From positions 140,397 to 204,396 of the forward strand of contig NZ_JANHDM010000005.1 of NCBI RefSeq assembly GCF_024494685.1: 64,000 nucleotides of DNA, in the 5' to 3' direction. Position 1 is the first letter of the stretch; each line of letters begins with the position of its first letter. Positions 18,137 through 26,448 of this stretch are shown here, piece by piece. Below the pieces are notes generated by a model, which saw nothing but the letters and a program-made list of their open reading frames with translations, searched no databases and was not told the origin of the DNA. The position numbers and the translations under genes are program-made. The stretch comes from Halorubrum rubrum. GTDB taxonomy: Archaea > Halobacteriota > Halobacteria > Halobacteriales > Haloferacaceae.

Positions 18137-19306
18137 CTATCCGCGGAACGTCAGTCCGTCGCGAAGCTCCCGCGCCCGCGACAACAGCGCGTCGCGGGCG
18201 GTCGACTCGGGATCCGCCGTCCCGTCGGTCAGCGTCAGGTGACCCATCTTCCGGAGCGGACGCGCCTCGTCCTTGCCGTACCAGTGGAGGTCGGCGTCGG
18301 GCGCGTCGAGGACCGCCTCGACGCCGCGGAGGGTCGCCGGCCGGCTCCCCTCGGTGTCCCCGAGGACGTTCGCGGCCACCGCGGGTGCGACGAGGTCGGT
18401 CGGGCCGAGCGGCCAGCCGAGGACGGCGCGAACGTGGTTCTCGAACTGCGAGGTCCGCGTCCCCTCGATCGTCCAGTGGCCGGAGTTGTGCGGGCGCGGC
18501 GCGATCTCGTTGACGAGCACGTCGCCCGCGCGGGTCTCGAACAGCTCGATCCCGTAGACGCCGCGGCCGTCGAGGAACTCGAGGACGTCCTCGGCGACCG
18601 CCTCGGCGCGGGCGATAACGTCGTCGTCCGCGCGGGCGGGGGCGACGCTCTCGCGGAGGATCTCCTCCCGGTGGACCGTCTCCGTCACGGGATACGTCCG
18701 GGTCACGCCGTCGGCTCCCTTCAGTCCCATCACGGCGATCTCGCGCTCGAAGTCGACGAACCGCTCGGCCATCGCGTCGCCGCCGACCGCCGCGAGCGCG
18801 TCGGCCGCCTCCTCGGGCTCGCGGACCGGGACGTTCCCGCGGCCGTCGTAGCCGCCGCGACGGGCCTTGAGCATGACGCCGTCGAACTCCTCGACGACGC
18901 GCTCGAGCCCCTCGGCGGTCGCGACCGCGGCGAACTCCGGCACGGGGATCCCGGCGTCCGCGAGCGCCTCCGTCTGGACCAGCTTGTCCTGGATCGTCTC
19001 GAGGGTCTCCGGATCCGGCTGGACGGGCACGTCGTGTTCCGCGCCCGCCGCCGCCAGCACGTCGGGGTCGGCGAGTTCGATCTCGAAGGTGAGCGCGTCG
19101 ACGCGCGCGGCGAGTTCGCGGATCCCGTCGGAGTCGTCGAAGTCGGCGACGATCTGGTCGCGGGCGACGCCCGAGGCGGGACACTCCGGCGTGGGGTCCA
19201 AGACGACCACGTCGACGCCGAGCGGCGAGGCCGCCTCCGCGAGCATCCGTCCGAGCTGTCCGCCGCCGACGACGCCCAGGGTCGGGCCGGGCAGGGTGAT
19301 CGACAT
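18137..19306 (-). CDS. purK: 5-(carboxyamino)imidazole ribonucleotide synthase
   Basis: The 389-residue ATP-grasp enzyme starts with TLGVVGGGQLGRMLAEAASP, the PurK N-terminal fold. It has DALTFEIELAD (variant of the TxExE motif), QDKLVQTEALADAGIPVPEF, VMLKARRGGYDGRGN (ATP-binding Lys and Gly loop), ERFVDFEREIAVMG and NEIAPRPHNSGHWTIEG. It carboxylates AIR with ATP and bicarbonate in purine synthesis. The partner mutase gene purE, often adjacent in haloarchaea, is not next to it here. A ggaatatttattc box at about 19331-19343 precedes the ATG by about 27 nt. Confidence 0.96.
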   Translation of the reverse strand: MSITLPGPTLGVVGGGQLGRMLAEAASPLGVDVVVLDPTPECPASGVARDQIVADFDDSDGIRELAARVDALTFEIELADPDVLAAAGAEHDVPVQPDPETLETIQDKLVQTEALADAGIPVPEFAAVATAEGLERVVEEFDGVMLKARRGGYDGRGNVPVREPEEAADALAAVGGDAMAERFVDFEREIAVMGLKGADGVTRTYPVTETVHREEILRESVAPARADDDVIARAEAVAEDVLEFLDGRGVYGIELFETRAGDVLVNEIAPRPHNSGHWTIEGTRTSQFENHVRAVLGWPLGPTDLVAPAVAANVLGDTEGSRPATLRGVEAVLDAPDADLHWYGKDEARPLRKMGHLTLTDGTADPESTARDALLSRARELRDGLTFRG

Positions 19307-19391
19307 CTACCCGGAATATCGCACGTCGACGAATAAATATTCCTGAATCCGCCGATCGATGCCCACGTTCGTGGATCCTACTCGGCGACCG

Positions 19392-20309
19392 TCAGTCGGG
19401 GCCGTCGACTCGCGCCTGCTCGCCCGCCAGCATCTCGAGGACCTGCATCACGCCCGAGTTGTCGTCGCGGCCCATGTCGTTCTGGACCATGGACTTGTAC
19501 AGCTCGTGGGCGAGTTCGGTCTGGGGCATCGGCGAGCCGAACGCCTCGCCGGCGTCCGTCGCGATCCGGAGGTCCTTGTACTGGTACTCGGCGAAGAAGC
19601 CCGGATCGAACTCGCCGCGGATCATCGACTCGGCGCGGTTGTCGAGCGTCCAACAGCCCGCCGCGCCGCCGCTGATCGCGTCCACGACCGCCTCGAGGTC
19701 CGCGCCGGCGTTGTGCGCGAACACCAGCGCCTCGCTCACCGCGACCATCTGGGCGGAGACGACGATCTGGTTACACGCCTTCGTCGTCTGTCCGGCCCCG
19801 CTCGGCCCGCAGTGTGTCACCGTCTCGCCCATGACCTCGAGGGCGTCCACGTGCTCCGCGAGGACGTCCTCGTCGCCGCCGACCATGATCGAGAGGGTGC
19901 CCTCGATCGCGCCCGACTCGCCGCCCGAGATCGGCGCGTCGAGCGCGTCCACGCCCTCGTCGGCGAGCCGCTCGGCGACCGCCTCCGCGACCGTCGGCGA
20001 GATGGTCGAGTGGTCGACGAGGGTCATCCCGTCGCTCACGCCGTCGATCACCGGGTCGGGCTCGCCGCCCTCGCCGAGCACCACGTCCTCGACCGCGGGC
20101 GAATCGGGCAGACAGAGGAAGACGACGTCGCTTCGCTCGGCGACGCCGGCGGGCGACCCGCCGTCCTCGCCGCCGTGTGCCACGAGTTCCTCGACCGGCT
20201 CGGCCGAGCGGTTGTGTCCGACGACGTCGTACCCCGCGTCGAGGAGGTTCTTCGCCATCGGCAGGCCCATGATCCCGAGTCCGACGAATCCGGCGGTCGC
20301 TGTCGACAT
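19392..20309 (-). CDS. Beta-hydroxyacid dehydrogenase (3-hydroxyisobutyrate / tartronate semialdehyde reductase family)
   Basis: The 305-residue protein has the N-terminal NAD(P) fold GFVGLGIMGLPMAKNLLDAG. It continues with VVFLCLPDSPAVEDVV, the substrate motif DAPISGGESGAIEGTLSIMV and the catalytic-Lys helix GAGQTTKACNQIVV. All signatures of the family are present. Members oxidise 3-hydroxyisobutyrate (valine breakdown) or reduce tartronate semialdehyde, and sequence alone does not choose. The ATG at 20309 is preferred, since ggtttatgcc at 20331-20340 lies 27 nt upstream. Confidence 0.88.
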   Translation of the reverse strand: MSTATAGFVGLGIMGLPMAKNLLDAGYDVVGHNRSAEPVEELVAHGGEDGGSPAGVAERSDVVFLCLPDSPAVEDVVLGEGGEPDPVIDGVSDGMTLVDHSTISPTVAEAVAERLADEGVDALDAPISGGESGAIEGTLSIMVGGDEDVLAEHVDALEVMGETVTHCGPSGAGQTTKACNQIVVSAQMVAVSEALVFAHNAGADLEAVVDAISGGAAGCWTLDNRAESMIRGEFDPGFFAEYQYKDLRIATDAGEAFGSPMPQTELAHELYKSMVQNDMGRDDNSGVMQVLEMLAGEQARVDGPD

Positions 20310-20417
20310 ACTCCCTGTGTCGGAGAGGAGGGCATAAACCTGATCCCGGCGGTCGCGGTCGCCGGAAGTGTCCATTGCGGTTGCGTCGACCGTTCGCGGC
20401 TCGGCCGCCGGTCGCGG

Positions 20418-21161
20418 CTACACCGAGACGGTCGCGAGGTCGCTCTCCAGCCCCTCGACGAACTCGTTGTACGCCTCGACGAACCCCGCGAACGGCTCGG
20501 CGTACTCGCGAACGTCGGCCGCGGAGGGAGCCTCGTACTGCGAGAGGAGGTAGAGCCCGCCGGAGCCGCCGACGCGGAGGTACGACACCGACCCCTCCTC
20601 CCACTTGAGCTCCCACCGGTCCCCGCCGACGCGGGCGGTGAACGTCCCGTACTCGTCGCCCTCGTACCGGTACACCTCGCCCGCGATGACGCCGCAGGTC
20701 TCGCGGACCGAGTCGAGCACCCGATCGCGCTCGGCGACGACGCCGTCCGTCGAGGCGGGTTCCGGGAACTCCGCTGAGACCCCGTCGAGCACGCCCGACA
20801 GCGAGTCGACGTAGGCGTTCCAGGCGGCGACCATGTCCGGATAGTCCTCGAGGGCGGTCGAAAGCCCCGAGGGGTCCGGTGGCTGTTTCGTCGAGACGAC
20901 GTAGGTGTCCGACCCGCGCTTGGGCGAGAACAACAGGAACTCCAGCTCGCCGGCCTCGTGTTTGACGGTCCACTCGCCGGCGTCGGTCTCCAGCGTCGTT
21001 CGGCCGTAGTCGCCGCCCTGGAGCTTCGCGAGCCGGTAGGCGATCCCGCCGGCGTGGTCGCGGACGGCGGCGACCAGCTCGTCGCGCCGGTCGGCTACCG
21101 CCTCCGCGTCGCGCACGTCGAGGTCGATGCCGAGCCCGGCGGTCTCGGAAGGGGAACTCAC
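20418..21161 (-). CDS. Conserved haloarchaeal protein next to the tubulin-like gene
   Basis: The 247-residue, acidic, soluble protein starts at a GTG. It seems to hold two related halves. The first has GRTTLETDAGEWTVKHEAGE and LEFLLFSPKRGSDTYVVSTKQPPDP; the second has YGTFTARVGGDRWELKWEEG and VSYLRVGGSGGLYLLSQYEAP. That looks like an internal duplication of a beta-rich unit. I do not recognise the family. It lies 45 bp downstream of the tubulin/FtsZ-superfamily gene on the same strand, so the two may work together. Confidence 0.7.
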   Translation of the reverse strand: MSSPSETAGLGIDLDVRDAEAVADRRDELVAAVRDHAGGIAYRLAKLQGGDYGRTTLETDAGEWTVKHEAGELEFLLFSPKRGSDTYVVSTKQPPDPSGLSTALEDYPDMVAAWNAYVDSLSGVLDGVSAEFPEPASTDGVVAERDRVLDSVRETCGVIAGEVYRYEGDEYGTFTARVGGDRWELKWEEGSVSYLRVGGSGGLYLLSQYEAPSAADVREYAEPFAGFVEAYNEFVEGLESDLATVSV

Positions 21162-21206
21162 GACCGGAACGGGGCAACGAACGGGGTTAACCGGTTCGGT
21201 CGGAGA

Positions 21207-22364
21207 CTACTCGGTCCGGTCCGGGATCGACGCGCGGATCTCGCGGACCCGCTCCGGCTCGTCGATCCCCGACCGCAACACGATCGCGAACACCGCCTCG
21301 CCGTCGGGGACCGGGGCGTCCCCGCTCAGGATCGCCCCGGAACCGGTCTCCTCGGCGAGCCACCGCCGCCCCTCCGCGATCGCCTCCCGGTTGAGCCAGG
21401 CGGGCGGCCCGCCGACGACGAGCAGGGTTCGGTCGGCGCGACCCTCGGGAACCTCGATCGTGTTCTTCCCGCGGGTCGCCTTCCGGATGGCCGTCTCGAC
21501 GGCCGACACCGCGGCGCTCGTGTCCACCTTCTCCGGCTCCGAGGAGCCGAACAGCCCGAGCCCGAACCGCGACTCCGCCTTCGGGGGCTCGACCTCCTGG
21601 CTCGCATAGCCCAGCGCCGCGATCTCCCCGTCGTCGCCGACCGCGCGGGCGACGTCGCTGGCGTCGAGCACCTGCTGGGGGGTGACGGTACTCTCGTCGG
21701 TCTCGCCGGCACCGAACAGCGCCGCGATCCGGTCGGCGACGATCCCGTTCACCCGGTCTCGGGCGTCGGCGATCGTCTCGCCACGGCGCAGCCACGCGTC
21801 CGTGTCGAACGGGAGGACGGCGGCCGTCCGCTCCGAGAGCGCCCCCAGCGTCCGGGCCGCGTTGCGCTCCGCGAGGGGTCGTCGCGGGCCTGACCCGTCG
21901 TCGGCTTCACCCGGCGGAGACGCGTCCGCCTCCGCGTCCGGATCGCTCTCGGCGGACGTCGGGAGGACGGCGAAAGAGTACACCGGCGCGTCGTAGAGGG
22001 TCTCGAGCTCCGCGGCGAGCGCCGGGGCGACCCCGCCGCCGGCCGCGCCGCCGACGCCGACGACGAGGACGAACGCCTCCGCGAGCGACGGGCGCTGGTC
22101 GTCGAGCGCGCGACCGAGCTCGCTCGCGTGGACCTCGCCGAGCTCCCGACCGGCGTGGAGGTCGCCGTCGAGCCCGTCGCCGCCCGCGGCGTCCCCGAAC
22201 CGGTACCGCCGCTCCTCGCCGAGCGCCCCGAGCGAGTCGAGCGCCGCCATGTCCGTGTCGAACGCGGAGACGCCGTGAAGGAAGGGCTCCCCGTCGTGGT
22301 CGGCCGCGAGCCGGTCCGCGATCCGGCCGCCCGCGCCGCCGAGGCCGATGACGTGTACGCGCAT
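21207..22364 (-). CDS. Non-canonical tubulin/FtsZ-superfamily protein
   Basis: The 385-residue protein starts MRVHVIGLGGAGGRIADRL, the nucleotide-fold opening of FtsZ/CetZ proteins. Around residue 105 it has VVGVGGAAGGGVAPALAAEL in place of the tubulin signature GGGTGSG. Later FtsZ-like pieces include RTLGALSERTAAVLPFDTDAW and DARDRVNGIVADRI. It also has a long acidic insertion (about 140-165) and lacks a normal T7-type catalytic loop that I can recognise. It therefore resembles the divergent FtsZ-like families rather than FtsZ1, FtsZ2 or CetZ. A TATA-like tcataaatcc about 27 nt upstream overlaps the end of the AI-2E-type gene. Role unknown. Confidence 0.75.
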   Translation of the reverse strand: MRVHVIGLGGAGGRIADRLAADHDGEPFLHGVSAFDTDMAALDSLGALGEERRYRFGDAAGGDGLDGDLHAGRELGEVHASELGRALDDQRPSLAEAFVLVVGVGGAAGGGVAPALAAELETLYDAPVYSFAVLPTSAESDPDAEADASPPGEADDGSGPRRPLAERNAARTLGALSERTAAVLPFDTDAWLRRGETIADARDRVNGIVADRIAALFGAGETDESTVTPQQVLDASDVARAVGDDGEIAALGYASQEVEPPKAESRFGLGLFGSSEPEKVDTSAAVSAVETAIRKATRGKNTIEVPEGRADRTLLVVGGPPAWLNREAIAEGRRWLAEETGSGAILSGDAPVPDGEAVFAIVLRSGIDEPERVREIRASIPDRTE

Positions 22365-22388
22365 ACCTTGCGGTCGGCGAACGGGGAT

Positions 22389-23618
22389 TTATGACCTTCG
22401 GCCGCCCGCGGGGCGGTCGCGGTCGCCGGGGACGCCCGGCCAGTCGTCGTCGTCCCGGCGGGGACCCGACCCGCCGGAGGCCGCGGACGCGTCGCTGCCG
22501 GAGACCGTCCACTCGAACTCGTCGAGGCGGCGCTGGCCGTCCGGGAGCCGCTCCGCGGGGTCCTCCGGCTCCACGCCGAGCAGGCGAGGCAGCGCGGTGT
22601 CCCCGAACGTCAACACGAGCACCAACACGATCGGCGCGAGAAAGAGGCCGTGGAAGCCGAACACGACCGGGCCGAAGATGTACGCGAGCATCAACAGTCC
22701 GACGTGGGTCGTCTTCCCGCTGAAGTACGGCCGCAACACGATGTCCGGGATCGTGTCCACGACGACCACCACCACGACGAGGAACCCGACGACGTACGCC
22801 AACAGTCCGGTGTCGTTCCCCATGATCGCCGGAACCGCGGTCGCCGCGGCCAACGGCAGGTAGACGATCTTCATGCCGATGACCGGGATCAGGCTCGCGA
22901 TGCCCGTGAGCGCCCCCGCCAGCGTCGGGTACGGAACGGCGACGGGCTCGGGGGCGACGACGTTGTAGCCGGTGTACGTCGCGATCGCGATGATCGATAT
23001 CGCGATGACGTTGAGCAGGTTCCCGTACAACACCGCCTCCAGCTCCGCGTCGGCCGCCTCGAAGTACTCTCGGACGATCGCGTCGTCGTCGAACCGGAGC
23101 ACCCACTCGTGGAACTTCGAGCCGTCGAGGAGCAGGTAGTAGGTGACCACGACGGTGATGAGCAGGTTTAACAGCAGCCCCGAGACCGTGTTCGTCAACA
23201 GCGTGGCGTTGTCGAGGAGGAAGTCGATCAGCGGGTCGAACTGGCCGGACCGATACGCCTCGACGACGTTTCCGAGCGAGAGGTTCGACAGCTCCGTCAG
23301 CCGCTGTACCCACTGGTTGCCCGACCCGAGCGTCTCGGCGAGCGGGAACTCCTCGAGGAACCGCCGCGTCTCCACGACCAACAACACCACCGCGGCGCTC
23401 AAAAGCAGGATGAGCGGGACGGCGATCACCGAGAGCGCCGTCACCGCCCGGACCCGCGGAGGGAGCCGGAGCCGCTCGAGGTCGTGATAGAACCGGCGGG
23501 TGGAGTAGTAGAGGAAGACGGCGACCGTGAGGGCGGCGACGAAGCGGTAGGCGATGTAGCCGGCGATGAGCGCGACCGTGAGACCGAAGAGGGCGACGAC
23601 GAAACGCTTCTCGTCCAT
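22389..23618 (-). CDS. AI-2E-family transporter-like membrane protein
   Basis: The 409-residue protein has the AI-2E/UPF0118 plan. Two N-terminal helices and a third helix precede a soluble segment (about 90-150), followed by about five more helices. The marker motifs are LITVVVTYYLLLDG, YPTLAGALTGIASLIPVIG and DTIPDIVLRPYFSGKTTHVG. Family members include AI-2 exporters and Na+(Li+)/H+ antiporters, so the cargo is not known. The C-terminal 60 residues are a hydrophilic acidic tail. It is followed on the same strand by the tubulin-like gene after 24 bp. Confidence 0.85.
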   Translation of the reverse strand: MDEKRFVVALFGLTVALIAGYIAYRFVAALTVAVFLYYSTRRFYHDLERLRLPPRVRAVTALSVIAVPLILLLSAAVVLLVVETRRFLEEFPLAETLGSGNQWVQRLTELSNLSLGNVVEAYRSGQFDPLIDFLLDNATLLTNTVSGLLLNLLITVVVTYYLLLDGSKFHEWVLRFDDDAIVREYFEAADAELEAVLYGNLLNVIAISIIAIATYTGYNVVAPEPVAVPYPTLAGALTGIASLIPVIGMKIVYLPLAAATAVPAIMGNDTGLLAYVVGFLVVVVVVVDTIPDIVLRPYFSGKTTHVGLLMLAYIFGPVVFGFHGLFLAPIVLVLVLTFGDTALPRLLGVEPEDPAERLPDGQRRLDEFEWTVSGSDASAASGGSGPRRDDDDWPGVPGDRDRPAGGRRS

Positions 23619-23672
23619 GCGTGGACGTGTTCGACCCGGAACATAAACGATGTGGACGGTTCGAGATCCGCT

Positions 23673-24776
23673 TCAGTTTCCCGGAGGCTCCGTCGCGAGG
23701 CCGTCGGTCGTCCCGTCCGGCCGATCGCCGGTCGCTCCGTCGGGTCGGTCGTTTTTCGCTCCGTCGGGTCGGTCGTTTTTCGCTCCGTCGGGTCGGTCGT
23801 CGGCCGTCGATCCGGGGGCCGCTCCTCGCGCGCCCCTGCCGCCGTGTGACGCCAGTCGCTCCTCGACGACGCGGTCCTGTCTGTCCAGCTGCTCGCGGTG
23901 GAGGGAGAGGATCATGTCGGCGAGCACGCCGAACACGAGCAGCTGCATCCCGAGGATGATCGCGCCGGTCGCGGCCACCGCGATTATCTCGTGGCCGACC
24001 TCGAAGACGATCCAGCGGTAGAGGACGAACGCGGCCATGAGCACCCCGGCGGCGGTCGAGACCGTTCCGACGCTCCCGAAGTAGAAGAGCGGGTTGTTGG
24101 TCTTCGCCTTCCGGTACAACTCGAGGAAGATCACGCCGCCGTCGCGGACCGGGTGGAGGTTCGTCGAGGAGCCGTCGGGACGCGGCCGGTAGGTGACGGG
24201 GACGACCGCCACGGTCACCCGCTGTTTCACGCACTCGACGGCCATCTCGGTCTCTACGCCGAACCCGTCGGCGGTGAGGTTGAGCCGGCCGAACGACTCG
24301 CGGGTGAACGCCCGATACCCCGAGAGGATGTCCCGGTAGTCCTCGCCGTGGATCGCGCGGAACGCCCCGTTGATGATGCGGTTTCCGAGCCGATTCAGCC
24401 GCGTCATCGCGCCGGGACGCATGTCGGCGAAGCGGTTCCCGATGACGTGGTCGGCCTCCCCCTCGAAGAGCGGCGTCAACATCGCCTCGGCGTCCGCCGC
24501 GTCGTAGGTGTCGTCGGCGTCGGCCATCAGGACGTAGGGCGCGTCGACGTGGTCGCGGACGGCCTCGCGTATCGCCTGACCCTTGCCCTCGGCGGACTGG
24601 ACGACGACGCGTGCGCCGGCCTCGCGGGCGAGCTCGCGGGTGCCGTCCGTCGACCCGCCGTCGATAACGAGGACCTCCCGGAGTCCCGCCTCCCGGAACG
24701 AGGAGACCACGGTGCCGACCGTCTCGGCCTCCTCGAAGGTGGGCAACAGGACGCAGACGTCGTCGAAGTCGCTCAT
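23673..24776 (-). CDS. aglJ: Dolichol-phosphate glycosyltransferase AglJ-like (GT2)
   Basis: The 367-residue protein has an N-terminal GT-A domain: VCVLLPTFEEAETVG, VLVIDGGSTDGT, YVLMADADDTYD (DxD metal site), ADHVIGNRFADMRPGAMTRL and DILSGYRAFTRESF. Two hydrophobic helices follow (about 240-305). It closely resembles Haloferax AglJ, which adds the first glucose to dolichol phosphate for S-layer N-glycosylation. The C-terminal tail carries four degenerate copies of the octapeptide NDRPDGAK, which is not part of the enzyme fold. The ATG at 24776 fits the conserved start SDFDDVCVLLPT. Exact sugar is inferred from resemblance. Confidence 0.85.
   Translation of the reverse strand: MSDFDDVCVLLPTFEEAETVGTVVSSFREAGLREVLVIDGGSTDGTRELAREAGARVVVQSAEGKGQAIREAVRDHVDAPYVLMADADDTYDAADAEAMLTPLFEGEADHVIGNRFADMRPGAMTRLNRLGNRIINGAFRAIHGEDYRDILSGYRAFTRESFGRLNLTADGFGVETEMAVECVKQRVTVAVVPVTYRPRPDGSSTNLHPVRDGGVIFLELYRKAKTNNPLFYFGSVGTVSTAAGVLMAAFVLYRWIVFEVGHEIIAVAATGAIILGMQLLVFGVLADMILSLHREQLDRQDRVVEERLASHGGRGARGAAPGSTADDRPDGAKNDRPDGAKNDRPDGATGDRPDGTTDGLATEPPGN
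23734..23805 (-). repeat. 24-bp in-frame tandem repeat in the aglJ tail
   Basis: Units 23734-23757 and 23758-23781 are identical, and 23782-23805 is a partial third copy. They encode the octapeptide repeat at the C-terminus of the glycosyltransferase. Confidence 0.9.
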
Positions 24777-24901
24777 CGTCCGGGCGATGTCGGCCGAGTC
24801 GCTAAACTCTGTCCCTCCGATCGCGAACCCCGGACGGGTCCGCGGTCGCAAAACGCGGGGTGACCCATACGCTCATGTATCCCTTGTACATACGTGGTAG
24901 C

Positions 24902-25282
24902 ATGCCACAGGCGCTCGAAGAACACACCGAGGAACTGCTCAGCGCGGCCCGGACGGCGACGGGGGACGAGCTCCGGAGCCTCACGTACTTCACCGAGGAG
25001 GACGTCGAGCAGCTCTACCTGCGGAGCGATCTGAGCCGGACCGCCGACCTCGTCGGGTTCGCCGAGAGCGAGCGACACGGCTTCCACGCCCAATCGCTGT
25101 ACGCCAACACGCAGCTCGGCGACTACTTCTTCACCGTCCGGGTGTTCGAGAACGGCTACCTCACCCGCGTCATCGCCAACGACCACGGGGTCTGGGTGAC
25201 GACCGACTCGATGGAGATCGACCGCTTCGAGGAACTCGCCAGCGCGCTCGCGGAGATCCTGCGCTCGTTCGACCCGGTTTGA
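24902..25282 (+). CDS. Conserved haloarchaeal protein, 126 residues
   Basis: This small soluble acidic protein contains LRSLTYFTEEDVEQLYLRSD, LGDYFFTVRVFENGYLTRVI and a closing helix RFEELASALAEILRSF. I recognise it as a common haloarchaeal family (from memory, listed as DUF7522) with no known function. The ATG at 24902 matches the usual start; the longer frame from 24860 is not conserved in style. Its last six codons plus the stop belong to a 27-bp unit that is repeated downstream. Confidence 0.72.
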   Translation: MPQALEEHTEELLSAARTATGDELRSLTYFTEEDVEQLYLRSDLSRTADLVGFAESERHGFHAQSLYANTQLGDYFFTVRVFENGYLTRVIANDHGVWVTTDSMEIDRFEELASALAEILRSFDPV

Positions 25283-25414
25283 GTTTTCCGCTCGTTCGAC
25301 CCGGTTTGAGTTTTCCGCTCGTTCGACCCGGTTTGAGTTTTCCGCTCGTTCGACCCGGTTTGAGTTTTCCGCTCGTTCGACCCGGTTTGAGTTTTCCGCT
25401 CGTTCGACCCGGTT
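25262..25414 (+). repeat. 27-bp tandem repeat that duplicates the 3' end of the preceding gene
   Basis: Five full identical 27-bp units (25267-25293 and following, to 25401) and a partial sixth run to 25414. Each unit contains gttcgacccggtttgagttt, so each carries the gene's final codons FDPV and its TGA, then a gagtttt T-tract. The unit length is a multiple of three. Confidence 0.97.
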
Positions 25415-25438
25415 CGATCGGCTTTCGGACGCGACGAC

Positions 25439-26023
25439 TCAAAGCACCGTGAAGAGCCCGCCGACGAACGCGACGGTGACGACGAGCCGGCCGAGGCTCC
25501 CGAGGAACGTCGCCACGGCGAACCGGGTGTAGTCGCGCTCGAGGACCGCGAACGCGTAGATGGAGATGGTGTCGGGGAAGAACGGAACCGACAGCGCCAT
25601 CGCGAGGCCGCCGTAACCGTACCGCTGGGCGATCTCGACCGACCGCTTCTCCGACCACTCCATGACGTTCCACCGCGAACGCCGGAGCCACCGGACGACC
25701 GGACCGGACCGTTTGACCTCCTGGCCGATGTGGAACGCGAACAGGCTGCCGACCGCCTTCCCGGTCGCGCTGACGAGCATGATGCTCCCGAGGTGCGCCC
25801 ACGGCGGAAGCCCGAGGTCGATCGGCGCGACGAGGACGACCTCGCTCGGGCCGGGGAGCGCGAACGCGATCAGAAACGAGTACACGAAGATGACGCCCAT
25901 GCCGGGCCAGCCCGTCGCCGACTCGACGAGCGACTCGAAGCCCCCAGCGAAAGCCGAGAGTACGCCGTCGACGGCGAGCGGGACGAGCGAGACGAGCGGG
26001 ACGAGCGGCGTCACGGAGCTCAC
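25439..26023 (-). CDS. VTT-domain (DedA/YqaA-like) membrane protein
   Basis: The 194-residue protein starts at a GTG that overlaps the GtrA stop by 4 bp. The N-terminal 15 residues are a valine/leucine/proline repeat (PLVPLVSLVPL). Several hydrophobic helices follow, with FALPGPSEVVLVAPI and ATGKAVGSLFAFHIGQ matching the VTT pattern, and then GGLAMALSVPFFPDTISIYA. Such proteins act in membrane lipid handling in other organisms. Co-translation with GtrA and the sulfatase-like gene suggests a role in envelope polymer or lipid-linked sugar metabolism, which is inference. Confidence 0.8.
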   Translation of the reverse strand: MSSVTPLVPLVSLVPLAVDGVLSAFAGGFESLVESATGWPGMGVIFVYSFLIAFALPGPSEVVLVAPIDLGLPPWAHLGSIMLVSATGKAVGSLFAFHIGQEVKRSGPVVRWLRRSRWNVMEWSEKRSVEIAQRYGYGGLAMALSVPFFPDTISIYAFAVLERDYTRFAVATFLGSLGRLVVTVAFVGGLFTVL

Positions 26024-26448
26024 GTGTCACCCCACGTCCAGCGAGCGTCAAGGACGTATCGGTAGAGCCCGCTGAGGAAGATCGCGACCGCGTTCGCGAC
26101 GAGGTACATGACCTCCCCCCACTCGACGAGCGCGAAGAGGATGGCGAGCTGGATCGGGATCGCGGTGCCGCGAACCAGGTTGGTCTTGAGCAGCCCCGAG
26201 AGGTACCCGATCCAGCCCGTGTTTCGCGAGGCGCGGAAGGTCCAGGCGTTGTTGAGGACGTACGAGAACACGATCGTGATCTCGATGGCGATCGTCGCAC
26301 CGAGCAGGTAGTTCATCCCAGCCACGTCGACGAACAGCCACAGGAGCACCATCTGGATCGCCGACGCGACGAGCCCGACCGTGACGAAGCGCCGGAGCTG
26401 GACGGCGAGCGGCCCGTAGACGAGGCCGCGAAGGAACGACCGAACCAT
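26020..26448 (-). CDS. GtrA-family membrane protein
   Basis: The 142-residue protein has four hydrophobic helices and the family signatures RRFVTVGLVASAIQMVLLWL and YVLNNAWTFRASRNTG. GtrA proteins are thought to move lipid-linked sugars across the membrane for cell-surface glycosylation. Its stop overlaps the start of the VTT gene by 4 bp, and its ATG directly follows the sulfatase-like stop, so the three genes form one operon. The position close to aglJ fits a role in lipid-linked glycan handling. Confidence 0.88.
   Translation of the reverse strand: MVRSFLRGLVYGPLAVQLRRFVTVGLVASAIQMVLLWLFVDVAGMNYLLGATIAIEITIVFSYVLNNAWTFRASRNTGWIGYLSGLLKTNLVRGTAIPIQLAILFALVEWGEVMYLVANAVAIFLSGLYRYVLDARWTWGDT

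Noticed and set aside
25267..25414. CRISPR-like array
   Set aside because: Units are directly adjacent with no spacers, and all units are identical; it is a minisatellite.
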